A DNA stretch of 64,000 bases from a virus. The stretch is taken from positions 1 through 64,000 of IMG/VR virus record IMGVR_UViG_3300005527_000050; one strand, written 5' to 3'. How positions within the stretch are numbered: the first letter of the stretch is position 1; every line of letters starts with the position of its first letter. Both the position numbers and the translations under genes were made by a program. Of the stretch, positions 50,942 through 60,011 are shown in pieces. The notes under the pieces are model-generated. The model had not been told where the DNA came from. It searched no databases and was given only the letters and a program-made list of their open reading frames with translations.

Positions 50942-51118
50942 ATGCAAATTGATCGTGATGTTTTGAAGAATCTTCAGGAACTGCAAGAAGATGTTGCAGA
51001 GGCCTTTACTGACGAAAACTTCCCTATGAGTGGTGAAGTTTATTGGACTGCGGTAGAGTGTCTTGCAACTGCAAAACTCGCAGAACTTCGTGGTGAACTG
51101 GTTGCAGATGAAGTATAA
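50942..51118 (+). CDS. Small helical protein of unknown function
   Basis: This 58-codon ORF encodes an acidic, helical protein (DRDVLKNLQELQEDVAEAF, SGEVYWTAVECLATAKLAEL). It starts a new unit after the long structural block. No family is recognised. Confidence 0.65.
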   Translation: MQIDRDVLKNLQELQEDVAEAFTDENFPMSGEVYWTAVECLATAKLAELRGELVADEV

Positions 51119-51257
51119 AGTCCAGTACTTTAAACCCAAAAAGAAAGGCCTTGCCAAACACGAAGCAGTGTTCTACAATATAGAAGACGCAATGAGGTGG
51201 GAGTCTTACGTTAAATACGAATTGAACGCACAAAATCTAGAAATAGTTCCAATCTAA
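51108..51257 (+). CDS. Small basic protein of unknown function
   Basis: The start used is ATG 51108 (overlapping the previous stop), giving 49 residues: a basic YKVQYFKPKKKGLAKHEAVFY and an amphipathic helix. The longer form from 51063 would lie inside the previous gene. Confidence 0.65.
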   Translation: MKYKVQYFKPKKKGLAKHEAVFYNIEDAMRWESYVKYELNAQNLEIVPI

Positions 51258-51258
51258 T

Positions 51259-51468
51259 ATGAGTCTACTCAAAATTAACAGAGCATCACTTTACGAATAT
51301 CCAGTGAAAACAACTCCTCAAAATGTCAAAGAATCAAACGAAGGACTGTTTCATGCTAAAATGACTCTACCTGCGGCTGCAAAACATTGCGGAATGACAC
51401 AAAAAGAAATGAAGTTGACATTCTTCGAGTTTTTGAAGTATAATCCTCCTACCTACCAACCCGAGTAA
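51259..51468 (+). CDS. Small protein of unknown function
   Basis: This 69-residue protein has ALPAAAKHCGMTQKEMKL-like composition (LPAAAKHCGMTQKEMKLTFFEFL), which resembles a short helix-turn-helix, so DNA binding is possible but not shown. It lies right before the tRNA cluster. Confidence 0.6.
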   Translation: MSLLKINRASLYEYPVKTTPQNVKESNEGLFHAKMTLPAAAKHCGMTQKEMKLTFFEFLKYNPPTYQPE

Positions 51469-51477
51469 GGTTTTCGA

Positions 51478-51552
51478 GGGACTGTCGCCTATTGGTTAAG
51501 GCCCACTGCTTATAACGGTGTGAACGGAGTTCAATTCTCCGCAGTCCTACCA
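51478..51552 (+). tRNA. tRNA-Ile (anticodon TAT)
   Basis: Acceptor GGGACTG/CAGTCCT, D-stem GCC/GGC, anticodon stem CACTG/CGGTG with loop CTTATAA and T-stem CGGAG/CTCCG with loop TTCAATT fit a cloverleaf. CCA is encoded at 51550-51552. The TAT anticodon reads the ATA codon, rare in many bacteria but frequent in an AT-rich phage. Confidence 0.88.
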
Positions 51553-51560
51553 AAATAAAT

Positions 51561-51643
51561 GGGAGCATGGTGGAATCGGTAGACACACCAGACTTAAAAT
51601 CTGTCGGGCATAGCCTGTGGGAGTTCAAGTCTCCCTGCTCCTA
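51561..51643 (+). tRNA. tRNA-Leu (anticodon TAA)
   Basis: Acceptor GGGAGCA/TGCTCCT, anticodon loop CTTAAAA with TAA, a long variable arm as expected for leucine, and T-stem GGGAG/CTCCC are all visible. It reads TTA codons, common in AT-rich phage genes. Confidence 0.92.
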
Positions 51644-51667
51644 TTAGTATACATAGTTATACTATTT

Positions 51668-51739
51668 GCCCTTGTAGCTCAGTGGTAGAGCAACGGTTTT
51701 GTAAACCGTTGGTCGCTGGTTCAAATCCGGTCGGGGGCT
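51668..51739 (+). tRNA. tRNA-Thr (anticodon TGT)
   Basis: Acceptor GCCCTTG/CGGGGGC, D-stem GCTC/GAGC, anticodon stem ACGGT/ACCGT with loop TTTGTAA and T-stem GCTGG/CCGGT are present. The TGT anticodon reads ACA. Two acceptor pairs are G-T. CCA is not encoded. Confidence 0.9.
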
Positions 51740-51757
51740 TCAGTAATTAAAAGATTC

Positions 51758-51910
51758 ATGATCATCAATCTCTGGTACAATAAAGACATGAATCAATGGA
51801 GATGGTCGTTGACTGATCCATCCACAATGGAACAACATACAGGAGGACAACCAAATCTTAGAACAGCAATGAATGACATTGCCAATACAGTAGAATTCAT
51901 TTTAAGTAAA
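51758..51910 (+). CDS. Small protein of unknown function
   Basis: This 50-codon ORF starts at ATG 51758; an in-frame ATG at 51788 is also possible. Composition is Trp- and Asn-rich (NLWYNKDMNQWRWSLTDPS, RTAMNDIANTVEF). It ends two bases before the next gene. Confidence 0.6.
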
Positions 51911-51912
51911 AA

Positions 51913-52479
51913 ATGAATAATACACATGTGTATTATAAAAAACTAAACGAGAAATCAATATTTTTATATGATTTTTGTAATTCAACAATGAACAATATCC
52001 CTGAAGATCAAAGAAAAAAATTAGTAAATCGTGCAGATTTTAAAGTTGTCAGGATAAACAAAGACCACTTTTTAAAAGAACCTTTAATTAAAAAGATACA
52101 TGAACAATTTGAGATAAGTTTTGCTGGTATTTTTATCTTAGAAAAAAATACCGCATGTGAATTTCACATAGATGAGCCAAGAAAAGTAGCCATCAATATG
52201 TTGTTATCTTCTGGAATAAGTCATAGTATTTTTAAAAAAGAAAATAAAGAATCCGATAACGCATATCAATACGAATTTGAAGAACTGATATTTGAAGAAA
52301 AATATTTTTATTTGTATAATGTCTCAAAAGAACATAGTGTAATAAACTTCGATAAACCAAGATATATGTTCTCAATCAAATTTAAAGATGGCAAATTGTC
52401 TTACGACGAATTATCAAAGTGGTGTGAAGAAAATAATTTGTTAGAAAACCAAAACAAAATAAGTAATTATACTCAGTGA
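51913..52479 (+). CDS. Possible 2OG-Fe(II) oxygenase-like protein
   Basis: This 188-residue protein has CEFHIDEPRKVAINMLL (a possible HxD pair), then EHSVINFDKPRYMFSIKF (a possible distal His and Arg), in the order and spacing of small 2OG oxygenases. Overall similarity is weak. It overlaps the Mom-like gene by four bases, so the two could act together. AT-rich. Confidence 0.5.
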   Translation: MNNTHVYYKKLNEKSIFLYDFCNSTMNNIPEDQRKKLVNRADFKVVRINKDHFLKEPLIKKIHEQFEISFAGIFILEKNTACEFHIDEPRKVAINMLLSSGISHSIFKKENKESDNAYQYEFEELIFEEKYFYLYNVSKEHSVINFDKPRYMFSIKFKDGKLSYDELSKWCEENNLLENQNKISNYTQ

Positions 52480-53087
52480 AAAGTCAATTTTACATAGATA
52501 AAGTTGGTAAAGATGAAATAAAAGAACTTCTTTATACTCATCATTACCTTAAAGACGAATCTAAAGATTTTAAATCTGGGTATAACTATGGACTTTTCAA
52601 ACATCCTGACTGGGAATGTCCCCTTAGAATTAGCAGGTGCCTTGGTGCTTGCATTTTTAGTACACTCCCAGTACCAGAAATCGCCGTAGGAGCTTTTGGT
52701 TTAAATCGTAATGAACAACAAGGAATTTTTGAACTATCCCGCCTCTGCATCCTCCCAGAAATTCAATCAGATGAATATAATATCACTTCTTGGTTTGTTT
52801 CAAGATCGATTAGACAGTTACGGAAGGATACTAAAGTTAAAGCAATCCTCTCTTACGCTGATAGTAATCGCCATACTGGCACAATCTATCGCGCTTGTAA
52901 CTTTAAGTATTACGGTCTCACGGATCGAAAAAAAGATTTCTACTATGCGGATGGAACTAAACACTCTCGTGGAAAAATAAAAGGTGAAAATGGCGAATGG
53001 AAAGATCGTAGTAGAAAACATAGATACTTAATGATTTTTGATAATTCTTTAAAAGAAAGCCTTGCCTGGAAAGAAGTTAAATGGTAA
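52476..53087 (+). CDS. Mom-like DNA-modification GNAT protein
   Basis: The start is a GTG overlapping the previous gene. The 203-residue protein has AVGAFGLNRNEQQGIFELSRLCILP, SWFVSRSIRQLRKDTKVKAILSYADSNRHTGTIYRACNFKYYG and YLMIFDNS, the core of the Mu Mom family, which adds a carbamoylmethyl (acetamido) group to N6 of adenine. It may protect phage DNA from host restriction. A similar role for the oxygenase-like neighbour is a guess. Confidence 0.72.
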   Translation: MKSQFYIDKVGKDEIKELLYTHHYLKDESKDFKSGYNYGLFKHPDWECPLRISRCLGACIFSTLPVPEIAVGAFGLNRNEQQGIFELSRLCILPEIQSDEYNITSWFVSRSIRQLRKDTKVKAILSYADSNRHTGTIYRACNFKYYGLTDRKKDFYYADGTKHSRGKIKGENGEWKDRSRKHRYLMIFDNSLKESLAWKEVKW

Positions 53088-53142
53088 TATATACTTGGTG
53101 GTACTAAGACACCAGCGACAAAATCCCTTCCGTGTGAACTTT

Positions 53143-53171
53143 AAAACCTCCTCATTGAGAGGAGGTTTTTT
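53143..53171 (+). terminator. Rho-independent terminator after the Mom-like gene
   Basis: A perfect 11-bp stem AAAACCTCCTC/GAGGAGGTTTT (53143-53153 with 53159-53169) has a 5-base loop and a T run. The gap 53088-53142 before it contains nothing else clear. Confidence 0.92.
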
Positions 53172-53175
53172 AGTG

Positions 53176-53183
53176 TCTAAATA
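53176..53183 (+). promoter_or_regulatory. Late-like motif TCTAAATA
   Basis: The motif lies 34 bases before the giant fibre gene and directly after a terminator, so a promoter is needed here. Confidence 0.65.
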
Positions 53184-53217
53184 TAAAAAGAATAATTTGT
53201 CACTGTAGGAAAACAAG

Positions 53218-56200
53218 ATGCCGCTAAGTAGATTAGAGAATTTCCTAAAAAATGCTGAGGGTAATATCCTATATGTTAACCCTTCTGATTTTGATGCTAC
53301 TGATAGTATTGAGAATAGAGGTAACTCCTTAACTAGACCGTTTAGAACTATCCAGAGAGCTGTTCTGGAAGCGGCAAGATTTTCATATTTGGTAGGAAAG
53401 AATAACGATAAAATTGATACTACAACTATTCTAGTTTATCCAGGCGTTCACTACATTGATAATAGACCTGGACATTCAATTACAAATCAAAGTGGTACTG
53501 CAGAATTTAAAAGATTTGTAAATGGATCTTGGACTACATCTGGCGCTACATTATCAGAATTCACATTGAATTCTAATTTTGATCTTTTTGATGAAGATAA
53601 CGATTTATACAAATATAATTCTACCGAAGGTGGTGTAATTCTACCTAGAGGTACTTCAATTGTTGGTCTAGATCTTAGAAAGACTAAGATTCGTCCAATG
53701 TATGTACCAGATCCACTGAATGATAATGTAGATCCTACAGCTGTGTTCAGAGTTACTGGTACTTGTTACTTTACGGCATTTAGTATTTTTGATGCTGATC
53801 CACAGAGGGCTTGTTATAAGGATTCTACATCAAGAAAAGTTGTTCCAAACTATTCGCACCATAAACTAACTTGTTTTGAATATGCTGATGGTGTAAATCA
53901 AGTTAAGTTGGGATCTGAGCATACAGGTCTCACCGACTTGGATATGTATTACTATAAGGTTTCATATGCCTATGGTGATACTTCTGGAAGAGGTATTCCA
54001 AATTACCCAGTAAACAATAGTTCAGACTTTGAGCCGTCTATTGATGAATATAGAATTGTTGGAGATCTTCGTGCTGATCCTATTGGAATTACGAGTATTA
54101 AGTCTGGTAATGGTATTGTAGCGACTACAACTATTACAGTAACAACTGATGTTCCACATAATTTATTCAAAGATACACCTGTTCTTATTACTGGAATTAC
54201 AACAAGTGTTGATGAGTATAATGGATCTTTCTTAGTTAGTGATGTAACAAGTGCAACAGAATTTAAATATGTTGCTCCATCAACTCCAGTTATAGCTCTA
54301 CCAACATCAGGACAAATTCTTAATGCTAGAGCTATTGTAGAGTCTGACAGCGTTTCTTCAGCTTCTCCATATATTTTCTCTTGTACATTGAGATCCGTTT
54401 ATGGTATGAACGGACTTCATGCTGATGGTAACAAGGCAACAGGATTTAAATCCATGTTGACTGCTCAGTTTACTGGAATTTCTCTACAGAAAGATGACAA
54501 TGCTTTCCTATTGTATGATACGGAAACAGGGATATACAATGAAAATTTAACTGTTGACGACGCAGATAAACCACTTCATACAAATTCTAGGGCAATTTAT
54601 AGACCTGGTTGGGAAAACTTCCACATGAAGTGTAGTAATAATTCTATTCTTCAGTGTGTTTCTATTTTCGCAATCGGATTCGCAAGACACTTTGTAGCTG
54701 AATCTGGTGGTGACCAATCTATTACTAACTCAAACTCAAACTTTGGCGCAGTTTCATTAGAAGCTGTGGGATTCAGACCAGAGTCGTTTGATAGAGACGA
54801 TGTTGGTTATATTACACACGTAATTCCACCAAGAGACTTAACATTTAGAGAAACTAACGTAACTTGGTTGCCTCTTGATGTCAACAAGATTATTTCAGCT
54901 GCTAACACTGCAAGACTTTACATATCTGGTTATGACAGTTCGGACATTGCTCCACCATCACAGATTGACTCCTATAGAATTGGTGCAAAAGAGAATGAAG
55001 AGTTATATCTGTCTGTAATCATTGGATCTCAACAAAATAACTTTAAAGCCCCAATTTTGATGCAGGTTCCTAGTGGAATCGGAACTTCGTCTAAAAAAGT
55101 ATATACAGTTGGTAGAAATTCAGGAATCAACAGTATTACCTCAAATATCCTAACTCTCCAGTCAAATCACCAATTTTTCAATGGAGAAAAGGTAAGAATT
55201 GTAAGTGACAATGGCGATTTACCAGAAAATGTGGCTTCTGATAAAATTTATTATGCTTATACAACAGGATTATCAGCTAATCAAATTAGACTATCCTCCA
55301 CATTAAATGATGCAAACGCTGGAAATACTATCACCGGCATTTCCAATGGTGGTGGAAGACTCGAAGTAATCAGTTATGTTTCAGATAAACGACCAGGAGA
55401 TGTAGGTCACCCGATACAATATGATAGTACAGTAAGTAACTGGTATATTCAAAGTACACCAGTTACCCTATTCAACACCATTTATACTGGTATTGTAGGA
55501 ATTGGATCAACTACACTAGGAACTCAAACTGGATCAACATTTATCACTAGAAGAATTGATAACAGAGGTCTAGATGATAGAATTTATAAGTTCCGTTATG
55601 TCATTCCAAAAGAATTTGTAGATGCTAGACCACCGACTGATGGATTTGTTCTTCAAGAATCAAAATCCGTAGGTATCAGTAGTGTATCTTATTTAACATC
55701 CGCACTCACAGATGTAACTCAATTAAGAAATCCTAGAATAATTAAAACTATCAATTATTCTAGTGGTAGTGCGTTTGTAAAGACCGAATTGCCTCACAAT
55801 CTTGTCATTGGTGATACTGTAAAAATTTCAAACGTAGTAAGTTCAGCTCAAACTGTAGCATCTTATAATGGATCTTTTGAAGTTATTTCAATAACAAATT
55901 CAAAAGAGTTTGCCATTGGTGGTTTCGATGCCAGCCCTGGAACATTTTTAAATCAAACTAACCAAAGATCAACTCAACAACAAATTGAGGCTTTACCAAC
56001 AATACAAAAGGAAAAGTCTAGAGACAGTATTTACATCTATAGAAGTCAAGAAATTAAACCATTCATTCCTGGTGCTGGTGGTCAGGATGGAATTTATAAC
56101 ATTATTGCACTATCTGGTAGTATTAAACCAAATTCTAAGGTTGGATTTGGTTTAAGTAATACCAACTTTAACCAAGACGTAAGAAATCTATATCCACAAA

Positions 56201-59200
56201 TAGACAGAGATAATTACAACTCTGATCCACTACCCACATTAAGTTATGCTGAACTATATCCAACTGGAATCGTCAAAACAAGTGATAAGAAAAACTCTCT
56301 TACTAAAGAATCTTTAAACCATTTCTTCGATAATAACAGAGTTGGATATGCAATTACTGGAGCAGTAATTACTGGATCTGGAAACACAACTATCACACTC
56401 TTTACAGATATTGATCATAATCTAAATTCAATTAGATCTCTAACCTTAACAAACGCAGGTTCTGGTTATAACAACAGTGCTGGAGTTACAAGTGCAATTT
56501 ATTCCGCTGAGTTAATTAACAATTTCATTACTGGAAAAAATGCTACCGTAAAAGTAACTATTTCAGTTGGAAATACTATTTCATCTGTAGAAATCGTTGA
56601 TCCCGGTTCAGTATATGGAATCGGAAATACTATGACCATTTCTGCGGATCCTGCAGGAGCTCCTTCAACTTATGCTGTTGTTCAAGTTGCATCCATTAAC
56701 AACAATATTGGCGATTCTCTAGAATTGAGTGGATTCATGGAACCACTCATGAATGGAACATTCAGAATCATAGATGTTCCTTCAACTAAAACTATCGCCT
56801 TAATCAGAGAAGGTGGTCTACCTTCAGCGACTTATCGAACCAGAAATGATGAAAGATTGCCAATTGCATATCTATCCGCAAAAGGAGTTGGAGTAAGTAC
56901 CATCAGACTTAATGGTACAGTTGGAATTACAACAGTAGTTTGTTCGGAAGGTCATGGACTTCTCCCTGGTAATACATTCACTCTTGTTGGGGTAGGAAAT
57001 ACATACTTCTCTAAGAAATTCATTGTTAATGAATCTTTAGGTATTACCTCATTCACATTTAGTTCCGGAATTACTACAGTTACTCAAACTTGGAATTTAA
57101 CTGGAGTAACTGCACATAAATCAACTCTTTCTGCAAATGGAAGAGCTCTAGGATCTGGAGAAGAAAATCTTGGTGGAAGAGGTAACTTCTTATACGCTGG
57201 AATCACTACTACAATATCAACTCCAATCACTTCGACAGACAGTTCTATAACATTAACAAGTGCTAATGGATTTAAGAAGGGTGACTTTATTTCTATAAAT
57301 TCTGAAATTATTAGACTTTCAAGTGATCCTGCAGGAAATACATTCAATGTTCTAAGAGGACAATTTTCAACAGTTGCTGGTTCTGGTGGTTCGGGTTCAG
57401 TAGTAAGAAAGATCCGTATTCTTCCAGTAGAAATTCGTAGACCATCTATTCTTCGTGCATCTGGACATACATTTGAATATCTTGGATACGGTCCTGGTAA
57501 CTATTCAACAGGTTTACCTGTAAAACAAGACAGGATCTTAAGTACAGATGAAAGTCTAGTTTCTCAAGCACGAGAACAGGACGGTGGTACAGTCGTTTAT
57601 ACTGGCATGAACGACAGAGGTGAATTTTATACTGGTGCTTCAAAAGTTAATGGTGCAACTGGTGAAGAAGAGACTGTTGACGCTCCCGTTGTTTCATTCT
57701 TTGGAGATGATTTACTAACAGGTACTGAAAAGAGAAACAGTGGTGTTTTTGATGACCTAGTTGTTAAAGAAAGAATCACCGTTGAAGGTGGTGAAAATAA
57801 CAACCAAACATCTCAGTTCTACGGACCAGTTAACTTCTCTCAAAAGGTAACTAGCTCTGCTGACGATGGACTTGAGACTAGAGATCTATACATCAAGGGT
57901 CTTGCATCTCAACCAAAGCTTCTAACCGTTGGTATTTCAACTCCAACAGACGCTAAGAAGACTGGAGATATCTCATTCCTAGCTAACCCAGACCCTGCTG
58001 GATATATTGGTCACGTTTATGCTGATGGTGATTGGCGTCGTTGGGGAATGATTTCTCAAGATAAGAATAGAGATTACCTCAAGTTAGATCAGGTTGCTAT
58101 TGGTCAGTCTGCTGGTGTTTATAACTTCTCCGACGCACTAGAAGTTAATGGAACGGTTAAGGTTAGAAACCTCTATGTGGGTGGTGCTGTTACATTCGCT
58201 GGTGCTCAGGCAATCGGTAACGCTTCATTTGATAATATTACAGTCAATAATACAACTGTATTCTCTGGAGTTGGAACAAATTATACAATTAGAACAACTA
58301 ATGCAAATACAATTGCACAATTCCAAAACATAGAAGTTATTGGAACTGCTGCAACATTTACAAATGCAACGGTAAGATTTGAGAATTCTTTCAATTCCGT
58401 ATTCACTGGAGTATCTACTGTTGCTGGAACTTTAGTTGTTGGTAATTTGTCTGTGCCAGCTGGAATTATTTCCGCATCAAATATGATTATTGATAATCTA
58501 AACGTTAATAGATTATCAGTATCTACAGAAGCTTCAATACTATCTGGTATTATTACTGCAATTAGAACCAGATATATTGGTGGTGGCATTGGAACATTCC
58601 CATCTCTAGCATGTTTTAATGTTGGTGTTGTTACTTCATTGACTGGCGTTGCTTGTACAATTACTACAATTAATGGTACTAATGCTTTCATTACAGGTAT
58701 CAGAGCTAATACATCTTTTGCAACTCCTCTTGCAACAATTAACACTGGTATTATTACAAACTTCGCAAGCACAGTTGCAGGAATTACAAGTGCATATGTA
58801 GTTACTGGATTCACAACTACTGAAATTATTAGTAATTGGATCGGTGCTCCAACTGCTTATACTAATGTTGGATTTACTACTACTGCCGTTGTTACAGGTT
58901 GGATGGGGGCTCCAACTGCTTACGTCAACAGTGGTATTATCACTACTCTCAGTGGTACAACAGCTACCTACCAAAATGGACAATTTACTGGAGCACTACG
59001 ATTAAACGGTACTGCAACAGGACAGGGTATTTACGCAAATATTGGTATTATTAGTGCCTTTGGACCTGGTGCTACAAATCCAACTGCTGGTAGCATGAAT
59101 ATCAACTGTGGACCTTCTGGAGATATTACTGGAAGAGTAATCACTTCTACAGTTGCAACTGGAACAGCTCCATTAGTTGTTACATCAACAACGGAGGTAG

Positions 59201-59727
59201 CAAACTTAAACGCGAGTAGAATTGGTGGAAGACTGCCTGCAGGATTCTTAAGAGGTGTTGTTGATGTATGGCAGACATCTGATGACGGTAAGAATAGATT
59301 GTATTTTGGAAACAACTCCAAAACATATTTTGGATCAGCTGGCAGTGGATATGAATTTAGATCCAGTACCGATACCACTATCATCACAATAGACAATAGT
59401 GGAAATGCTTCATTTACTGGAGAAGTTACCGCAAGTTCTGATGAAAGAATCAAAACCAACATCAAAACTATTGAAAATGGTTTAGATAAGGTTGTTCAAC
59501 TTCGTGGTGTCGAATATGATCGTATTGACATTGAATCTCATCAAATTGGTGTAATTGCACAAGAAGTTGAAAAAGTTCTGCCAAATATTGTTCATACAGA
59601 TGAAAGGGGAATGAAGTCAGTTGCTTATGGTAATCTAACTGCAGTTCTAATTGAAGCAATCAAAGAACTTAAAGGCGAGATCTCCGAACTTCGTGCAGAA
59701 TTGAATGAATTAAAGGGTACTAAATAA
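53218..59727 (+). CDS. Giant tail fibre/adhesin with C-terminal S74-type chaperone
   Basis: This 2169-residue protein is the largest in the window. The N-terminal 600 residues look beta-helical (RPFRTIQRAVLEAARFS, TTILVYPGVHY, RGTSIVGLDLRKTKIRP), as in pectate-lyase-like spike folds. A long set of short repeats follows (many VG...TVT, GxGY and TNVGFTTTAVVTGW-type units). At about 2070-2169 is an intramolecular chaperone: ASSDERIKTNIKTIENGL, GVEYDRI, QIGVIAQEVEKVLPNIV and a C-terminal coiled coil. In this family it trims itself off before the Ser in S2074-D after trimerisation. Likely a receptor-binding fibre. Confidence 0.88.
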   Translation: MPLSRLENFLKNAEGNILYVNPSDFDATDSIENRGNSLTRPFRTIQRAVLEAARFSYLVGKNNDKIDTTTILVYPGVHYIDNRPGHSITNQSGTAEFKRFVNGSWTTSGATLSEFTLNSNFDLFDEDNDLYKYNSTEGGVILPRGTSIVGLDLRKTKIRPMYVPDPLNDNVDPTAVFRVTGTCYFTAFSIFDADPQRACYKDSTSRKVVPNYSHHKLTCFEYADGVNQVKLGSEHTGLTDLDMYYYKVSYAYGDTSGRGIPNYPVNNSSDFEPSIDEYRIVGDLRADPIGITSIKSGNGIVATTTITVTTDVPHNLFKDTPVLITGITTSVDEYNGSFLVSDVTSATEFKYVAPSTPVIALPTSGQILNARAIVESDSVSSASPYIFSCTLRSVYGMNGLHADGNKATGFKSMLTAQFTGISLQKDDNAFLLYDTETGIYNENLTVDDADKPLHTNSRAIYRPGWENFHMKCSNNSILQCVSIFAIGFARHFVAESGGDQSITNSNSNFGAVSLEAVGFRPESFDRDDVGYITHVIPPRDLTFRETNVTWLPLDVNKIISAANTARLYISGYDSSDIAPPSQIDSYRIGAKENEELYLSVIIGSQQNNFKAPILMQVPSGIGTSSKKVYTVGRNSGINSITSNILTLQSNHQFFNGEKVRIVSDNGDLPENVASDKIYYAYTTGLSANQIRLSSTLNDANAGNTITGISNGGGRLEVISYVSDKRPGDVGHPIQYDSTVSNWYIQSTPVTLFNTIYTGIVGIGSTTLGTQTGSTFITRRIDNRGLDDRIYKFRYVIPKEFVDARPPTDGFVLQESKSVGISSVSYLTSALTDVTQLRNPRIIKTINYSSGSAFVKTELPHNLVIGDTVKISNVVSSAQTVASYNGSFEVISITNSKEFAIGGFDASPGTFLNQTNQRSTQQQIEALPTIQKEKSRDSIYIYRSQEIKPFIPGAGGQDGIYNIIALSGSIKPNSKVGFGLSNTNFNQDVRNLYPQIDRDNYNSDPLPTLSYAELYPTGIVKTSDKKNSLTKESLNHFFDNNRVGYAITGAVITGSGNTTITLFTDIDHNLNSIRSLTLTNAGSGYNNSAGVTSAIYSAELINNFITGKNATVKVTISVGNTISSVEIVDPGSVYGIGNTMTISADPAGAPSTYAVVQVASINNNIGDSLELSGFMEPLMNGTFRIIDVPSTKTIALIREGGLPSATYRTRNDERLPIAYLSAKGVGVSTIRLNGTVGITTVVCSEGHGLLPGNTFTLVGVGNTYFSKKFIVNESLGITSFTFSSGITTVTQTWNLTGVTAHKSTLSANGRALGSGEENLGGRGNFLYAGITTTISTPITSTDSSITLTSANGFKKGDFISINSEIIRLSSDPAGNTFNVLRGQFSTVAGSGGSGSVVRKIRILPVEIRRPSILRASGHTFEYLGYGPGNYSTGLPVKQDRILSTDESLVSQAREQDGGTVVYTGMNDRGEFYTGASKVNGATGEEETVDAPVVSFFGDDLLTGTEKRNSGVFDDLVVKERITVEGGENNNQTSQFYGPVNFSQKVTSSADDGLETRDLYIKGLASQPKLLTVGISTPTDAKKTGDISFLANPDPAGYIGHVYADGDWRRWGMISQDKNRDYLKLDQVAIGQSAGVYNFSDALEVNGTVKVRNLYVGGAVTFAGAQAIGNASFDNITVNNTTVFSGVGTNYTIRTTNANTIAQFQNIEVIGTAATFTNATVRFENSFNSVFTGVSTVAGTLVVGNLSVPAGIISASNMIIDNLNVNRLSVSTEASILSGIITAIRTRYIGGGIGTFPSLACFNVGVVTSLTGVACTITTINGTNAFITGIRANTSFATPLATINTGIITNFASTVAGITSAYVVTGFTTTEIISNWIGAPTAYTNVGFTTTAVVTGWMGAPTAYVNSGIITTLSGTTATYQNGQFTGALRLNGTATGQGIYANIGIISAFGPGATNPTAGSMNINCGPSGDITGRVITSTVATGTAPLVVTSTTEVANLNASRIGGRLPAGFLRGVVDVWQTSDDGKNRLYFGNNSKTYFGSAGSGYEFRSSTDTTIITIDNSGNASFTGEVTASSDERIKTNIKTIENGLDKVVQLRGVEYDRIDIESHQIGVIAQEVEKVLPNIVHTDERGMKSVAYGNLTAVLIEAIKELKGEISELRAELNELKGTK
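59719..59726 (+). promoter_or_regulatory. Late-like motif ACTAAATA
   Basis: The motif overlaps the stop of the giant fibre and lies 30 bases before the next ATG (59757). Confidence 0.5.
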
Positions 59728-59756
59728 ATCGTCAGAGTTATTTTGATTTGAAACAC

Positions 59757-59918
59757 ATGGATGATAAAGCGCAACAAATGTCTGCACAACTTACTGAACG
59801 TGCTGAAACACTAAGAGAAGAGCTAATTGAACTTGAAAGACAATTCAACATTAAAAAAGAAGAGTTTTTCAAAGTTCAAGGAGCTCTAGAGGCAATTCAA
59901 GCTATGTCTCAGGATTGA
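59757..59918 (+). CDS. Small coiled-coil protein
   Basis: This 53-codon ORF encodes a nearly continuous helix with heptad-like Leu and Ile spacing (QLTERAETLREELIELERQF). It lies between the fibre and a terminator, under a late-like motif, so a fibre-chaperone or virion role is possible. Confidence 0.65.
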   Translation: MDDKAQQMSAQLTERAETLREELIELERQFNIKKEEFFKVQGALEAIQAMSQD

Positions 59919-59947
59919 AACCTCACAGAGTTATTATAAAAAGAATC

Positions 59948-59983
59948 AAGGGGCTTTGTCAAGATTGACAAATGCCCTTTTTT
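59948..59983 (+). terminator. Rho-independent terminator
   Basis: A stem AAGGG..TTTGTCA/TGACAAA..CCCTT (59948-59961 with 59966-59979) has a two-base internal mismatch and a T run. It closes the fibre transcript. A TTGACA inside it is part of the stem and not a promoter. Confidence 0.85.
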
Positions 59984-60011
59984 ACTTTATAACTAAACTA
60001 TTTGATTTAAA

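Noticed and set aside
52711-52980. 89-codon ORF inside the Mom-like gene
   Set aside because: It overlaps the conserved GNAT core in another frame and has no motif of its own.
58281-59465. Long minus-strand ORFs inside the giant fibre gene
   Set aside because: The fibre frame is strongly supported along its length; the antisense products are repetitive Val/Thr/Pro-rich shadows without ribosome-binding sites.
59965-59970. TTGACA before the gene at 60012
   Set aside because: It is part of the right arm of a terminator stem, and no -10 box lies at the correct spacing.
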